Below, piece after piece: positions 59,773 through 64,000 of a DNA stretch of 64,000 nucleotides; position 1 is the stretch's first letter; every line of letters starts with the position of its first letter. Both the position numbers and the translations under genes were made by a program. The notes under the pieces were generated by a model. It saw nothing but the letters and a program-made list of their open reading frames with translations. It ran no database searches and was not told where the DNA came from. The DNA is taken from contig FN649742.1 in assembly GCA_000310025.1 (NCBI GenBank), positions 937,692 to 1,001,691 on the forward strand, read 5' to 3'. The DNA comes from Ectocarpus siliculosus (Eukaryota; Sar; Phaeophyceae; Ectocarpales; Ectocarpaceae).

Positions 59773-62347
59773 TGTGTCCTGCCGCCTATGGTGATTCTTC
59801 TTCTCCCATGTACCTCAGTACTTACGGCTCAACCGCTTCGCACGCGTGAGGATACAGGAGTAGTGGCAGAAGCAGGGATGGATACAAACCGAGCAGAGAG
59901 CAGAGGCGGCGACACGGCGACGTCAACAAATAAATGCGGCGCAATCCGTCGATGCGGCGCAATCCATCGTCATCAGCGGGGAAAAAAAATATCTGCGTTG
60001 CTTCGTTGCTTCGTGACTTTGTGGCTTTGTGAACCCGCGGCCCGCGGCCCCAGTTATGCGGTAGTGCGGCGTCCAAACATAAACATATACCGAAAGGTGT
60101 AGACTGGCGTCCAGATTTATGCTGTAGATAGAATGATAACTAACTGTTGAGGCCTTTGATGTGGTGGAGAGCGGAGAGTGCCTCACTGGCAGAACCTGTC
60201 ATGCTTCGGTGCGCGCACACGCGGTGTAATTTTCGACGGGGGACGCGGGCCGCGGGACTATACGGCTGTGGAAGTACTGTGGGATAGCATTGCGGGCCGG
60301 CCCCCGTTTGTTTCTTTTCCGGCTGTTCTCAACCACAAATCTGTTGTGTATCATTAACGTTTGAAGATGAAACGAAATTGCGGCTTCTCCGTGATCAATT
60401 GACTACGCATCGCTGCGACTGTTGTTCGTGACCAGAAATAAACAATGTAGACTAGTTCCGGTATTATTGTAGGCTGCTGCTGGCGTATGATGTGTGTGCA
60501 CGGAGTGGACCACATGTGTGCCATGGCAACCAACCTACCGACAAAATATACATTGAAACAAATGGCAGACTGAGATACAAGAACATGTTGTCTTGCAGTC
60601 CGTGACATGGGAGTCGGTTATAATCGAGTGGGAAAAAAGTACTTCGCTTGTTCTTCGTAAAATAAATGCAGTGCTCCGCTATCTGTCACCACGCACCAAG
60701 TATCGTAAGTGAAATCTACATGATATTGAGTATACAGTAGACAACATCGGATTGAATGGCGGACACGGTTCGTTGTTCATTTGTTCGCGCTTGGAAACCG
60801 CATTTTTGCTTGTCTCCTGGAGCAGCACCAACAGCCGCAGCGGACGACGAACAAGGTCCATGGTCACCAGGACTAAAGATACTTAAGTATATCTATTTAG
60901 TCTAGCACAGCTCTACTAGTGCTATAACTCAAACGGCCGACGTGCTCATCCAAACGGCCCTATCCATCCTGGATCGGCGTAAGATAGGGCGGTGGTACGC
61001 CACATTATTAGAGGAGTGCAAGACCGAAACACCATGTTGTACACACCTGTGAATCAAACGAAGCAGGACCAGCGCACACGGGTGAGCCCGAAGGCCAGGG
61101 GGCGAGCAAGCAGAGTGTGCGTGCAAAACAAGCTGATTGATCCACCATGCTGTAGTGCATTCGAACTTTGATTGGGGTACAGTGCGCGCCCGCTGACAAG
61201 AAACGTAAACATGGGTTAGGCTCGATTTCTTATTTCGTCGGCACTGACTGGTTGTCGAACGTGTAGGGCTTTGAAAAGGCTTTAGTCTAGAATCGAATAT
61301 GGAGCCATGTTTCTTGGCCCGATTTCCTTGATTTTCGGGGAAAATTGGGCCTCATTTTCTTTTGAAACTTTCTTAAGAGCGGGCGCCCACACTGTATGTT
61401 TTTCAACGTGTAGGGCGGCATTTTCGTGCAAGTATACAACTCGAAAACTCTACACAAGGTTAAGGTGTGACCCCAATGAGCATGTCCAGCACGTGCCAAA
61501 CGTATATATCAAGCAAAGCGTTTCCAGGCCCCCCAGCGTCTACTGCTATGGAGTGTTTTGTTTTTGCTCATAATACATATTCGATTGAACCCGTGTTGGC
61601 CACATCTGTCAGTGTTGCCGACGCCAAGACGACGGCTCGAACGTGGGACCCCAGGCGAAAGCTGGCGTCGGTTGTTCCTCGGGTGCCCGTTGCCTTTTGT
61701 ACAATTCAAGGTTCCAAGCTCGTTTCTTGAACCCCTGTTTGACCCTGTTTTTCTCTCCTCCCCCCACTCCCTTCTTGAACTCGGCAACCAGGTTACCGTC
61801 TTTTTTTTTTACCTCTGTTTTTTTTTTGGCGGTAACCATAATGGTGGTCGAGTAGATCATGTTGTGCGGGGTCGAGAACCCTCACTCCGCGCAACGGGGG
61901 ATGATCGCACCACGTTGTGTTAAAATGGTCAAGCTTCCTCGAGGCAGTTACACAGTGCTTACAACTGTCTCTGGAAGTGAAAGCACCAGAAAATAAATTA
62001 AGTCATACGTAGCTGTCATCCGTACGCAAGGAAGTAAGCACAAGATGCCGAACACCCTTAGCAGGATGCAGCTCACCCTTCATGCGACTCGCCAAATACC
62101 TCACGGCGCTTCGCGCTTGGTGATGTGAGAGCCTGGTCCGGTGAGAACCCGGCGTGCTCCGTCCCGGCTTTGTAGGGATGCGAGGTCAACGGTCAAACGA
62201 CTACGGCATGCACGACTATGAGTACACCCCCCCCCCCCACTCCCTTCTTGCCTTGTCTCGGGTCTGGACTAGTCTTTGTATACTCGACCGTTCAGCTTCC
62301 TATTCCGGTGTTGTTGTCTTGTTTCCCGACTTCCTCGAAAAATGCAG
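59773..62347. other. Intergenic region
   Basis: About 2.6 kb between the OSCP1 start and the first supported exon of the right-hand gene. It contains a two-unit tandem repeat of about 17 bp (TGCGGCGCAATCC core) at 59934-59968, T-rich tracts around 61800-61825, and the second 185-bp repeat copy. No gene could be supported; the first exon of the right-hand gene may lie in its last few hundred bases. Confidence 0.5.
62041..62225 (+). repeat. 185-bp dispersed repeat, copy 2
   Basis: Same length and orientation as the copy at 57115-57299. A long C tract follows directly on the right side. It lies between genes, just upstream of the right-hand gene. Confidence 0.85.
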
Positions 62348-63981
62348 ACATGGTGTGGCAGGCCTGGGCGATACACAACACGTATGACAACCCAAGCACC
62401 CGGATCGCAGTTACGGTAGGTCGAACGTAGTACTTTTTTTTTCCCGCCTAGTCTACATGATAATGTGCCTTCATGGGATTGATCGTATTGAAGCCGTTGC
62501 CCATATTGGTACACATAGCAACCGCTCTTCTCTGAGGTTAATTCTGTTGAAGATTTCCAAACTTGGGCGCCGCTGTTCGCCGTCACTCTTGAGACCTCGT
62601 TCAACAACGCACTGGCTGGCGGGAACACGGAATGCCGCAAGTAAGTGTGGTACCGATCCGTTGAACGATATGGTCCGATATTTGCCTCAAAAACTTGGAC
62701 CCATCGACTCCCAGGAGCCCGGGGTGCTCGGTTTTCCCCAGCAAAAAGGTCTGACACCGAGCGTCCAGATGAAGTGGCACCTACACCACACTACTTGTAC
62801 CTGTGACATAATCAGCCATGCGCAAAATATGTTCACCCTAAGATCCCGAGTGGATTCGGGTTTTGGTGGGGAGGTTTTGCGAGTACTGGTATGAACAGCT
62901 TTTGCCGCCTCCAGTAAAATTTCTACTAAATCCCTTGTTGTCTAATAGGTCCTACGAATGATCCATGGAAGCAACCTGCCAGACCCGAGGCGTACATGCC
63001 ACAATGCCGTCGGCTCGTTGTTTTTCCTGGCTCCAGCTGTTCTGCCGCACCTGCTCATTCTCTAGGTAGATCGTTCAACGCGACCGCACATCGCCCCTGC
63101 TGACACGTCCCGTCCATGCTCGGCCCCAACTCAGAATGATCGGTTCGAGTTCCCGTTTATTTCAGTGTGCGTCTTCCCCGGTGAGGGGTGCGACTGGTCA
63201 GATGGAACCGTCGGCATATGCGTGGAAGACGCCCTGGGTTTCTCAACCGTTTTTTATCACGACGGCGAAGAACATCCCACCCTTGTTGTAGCAAGCCAGG
63301 TACGTTCGTTATCCAACCAGCAGGAAACTTTGTCATCGCCAGTCGACTCCCGACGGTCTGTGGGGAAAGACGCGCCCAGGCGCGGCTGGAAGAACGGCCG
63401 CGGTCAGTCGGAAGGCCTAGAACCGCCCCCCACCCAGCTGTTCCGCGATGACCAGTACCGTTTGAAGTGGCATGGGTCTCAGAATGCAAGCTGAGGCTCT
63501 TAGTTTCCTTCCCCTGCTGTGAATAAGGAGGTATTGTAGCGCATGGTCTGCGGCAAGCATTTCTATCGGTACTCGCCTGGATTAGGTAGAGGATCTGTCG
63601 TCGTTTTCTTTCTGTTTCCCCAAAGTTCATCTGGATCCGGTGGTGAGAGGTGGGAGCGAGGTGGAGGTCGCCAGGCTTTGGGAGTTTTGTGTAGGGAGTT
63701 TTGTCAATAATTTACTTGTTCAAGAAGTTTTGTCAGTTCACATGTAACCGGCATCTTGCTCTGCTTGCTGCGCGTGGGTTTGTGCCAATGTCAGCATTTG
63801 ATGATGTTTTGCTTGCCACGGGCGAAAGGTTCCTGCCTTTAGAAATTCCGTGTTGCTTTATCCCTTGGGTGTCATTATGGGTGGTTCTGAATCGACCAAC
63901 TCAATCTTGAGCGGCGGCATTATCAGCTGGACACAAATGCGAACTCAATATCTTCGAACCTTGGAATGTGCCGTTGCTCAG
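62348..63981 (+). CDS. Unrecognised multi-exon gene, runs off the right edge
   Basis: Exons with matching phases: 62348-62415, 62537-62640, 62816-62865, 62949-63065 and 63166-63299. A less certain one ends at the GTACGT donor after 63981 and begins somewhere after about 63840. The donors include GTAAGTG and the acceptors have good pyrimidine tracts. The encoded pieces include MVWQAWAIHNTYDNPSTRI, FQTWAPLFAVTLETSFNN, CRRLVVFPGSSC and CDWSDGTVGICVEDALGFS. I recognise no family. The composition (Trp, Cys and buried hydrophobics mixed with polar residues) suggests a folded globular domain. The 5' exon, the junction after 63299 and the 3' end are unknown, so product length cannot be judged. Confidence 0.55.
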
Positions 63982-64000
63982 GTACGTTCGTGCAGCGGAC

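Noticed and set aside
1-64000. Search for retroelements, viral insertions, rRNA and CRISPR arrays.
   Set aside because: No reverse transcriptase, integrase, capsid or long terminal repeat signal, no rRNA-like sequence and no regularly spaced repeat array was seen by eye.

Overview
The window looks like nuclear DNA of a stramenopile, most likely a brown alga of the Ectocarpus type. This is inference. It rests on intron-rich genes with canonical GT...AG junctions, densely packed genes that often lie head to head, long homopolymer C/G and CT/GA tracts in introns, and family content (a NUMOD3-repeat protein, an aspartyl/asparaginyl beta-hydroxylase, an annexin, OSCP1). There are no operons, rRNA genes or CRISPR arrays, and I recognised no tRNA gene, retroelement or viral insertion. 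I built the gene models by hand from conserved protein segments, splice signals and codon phase. Where phases close exactly I give exact exon ends; elsewhere I say that the model is open.

Layout, left to right: a 2-dehydropantoate 2-reductase-like gene (-) running off the left edge (0.36-2.1 kb); a poorly resolved stretch (2.1-4.3 kb); a large coiled-coil protein gene of 18-19 exons (-, 4.3-16.8 kb); head to head with it a two-transmembrane pseudokinase (+, 17.3-19.8 kb); an uncertain stretch with an acidic exon (19.8-22.8 kb); an IQ-motif plus fibronectin-III gene (+, 22.8-29.9 kb); an eight-repeat annexin (-, 31.3-40.9 kb) carrying a piggyBac-like non-autonomous transposon in an intron; an aspartyl/asparaginyl beta-hydroxylase (-, 42.9-45.9 kb) separated by only 113 bp from a divergent NUMOD3-repeat gene (+, 46.0-52.2 kb); the OSCP1 orthologue (-, 54.0-59.8 kb); a mostly empty interval (59.8-62.3 kb); and an unrecognised multi-exon gene (+) running off the right edge.

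These are independent housekeeping or regulatory genes, not a cluster with one function. Possible functional links are loose: annexin and an IQ-motif protein both relate to calcium signalling, and the two divergent pairs (16.8/17.3 kb and 45.9/46.0 kb) probably share promoters. The most unusual items are the octo-annexin with a lopsided exon structure, the membrane pseudokinase, the endonuclease-free NUMOD3 protein with a secretory or plastid-type leader, the TTAA-flanked piggyBac-like element, and a 185-bp dispersed repeat present twice. In the six best-resolved genes about 41 of 49 placed introns are in phase 0.
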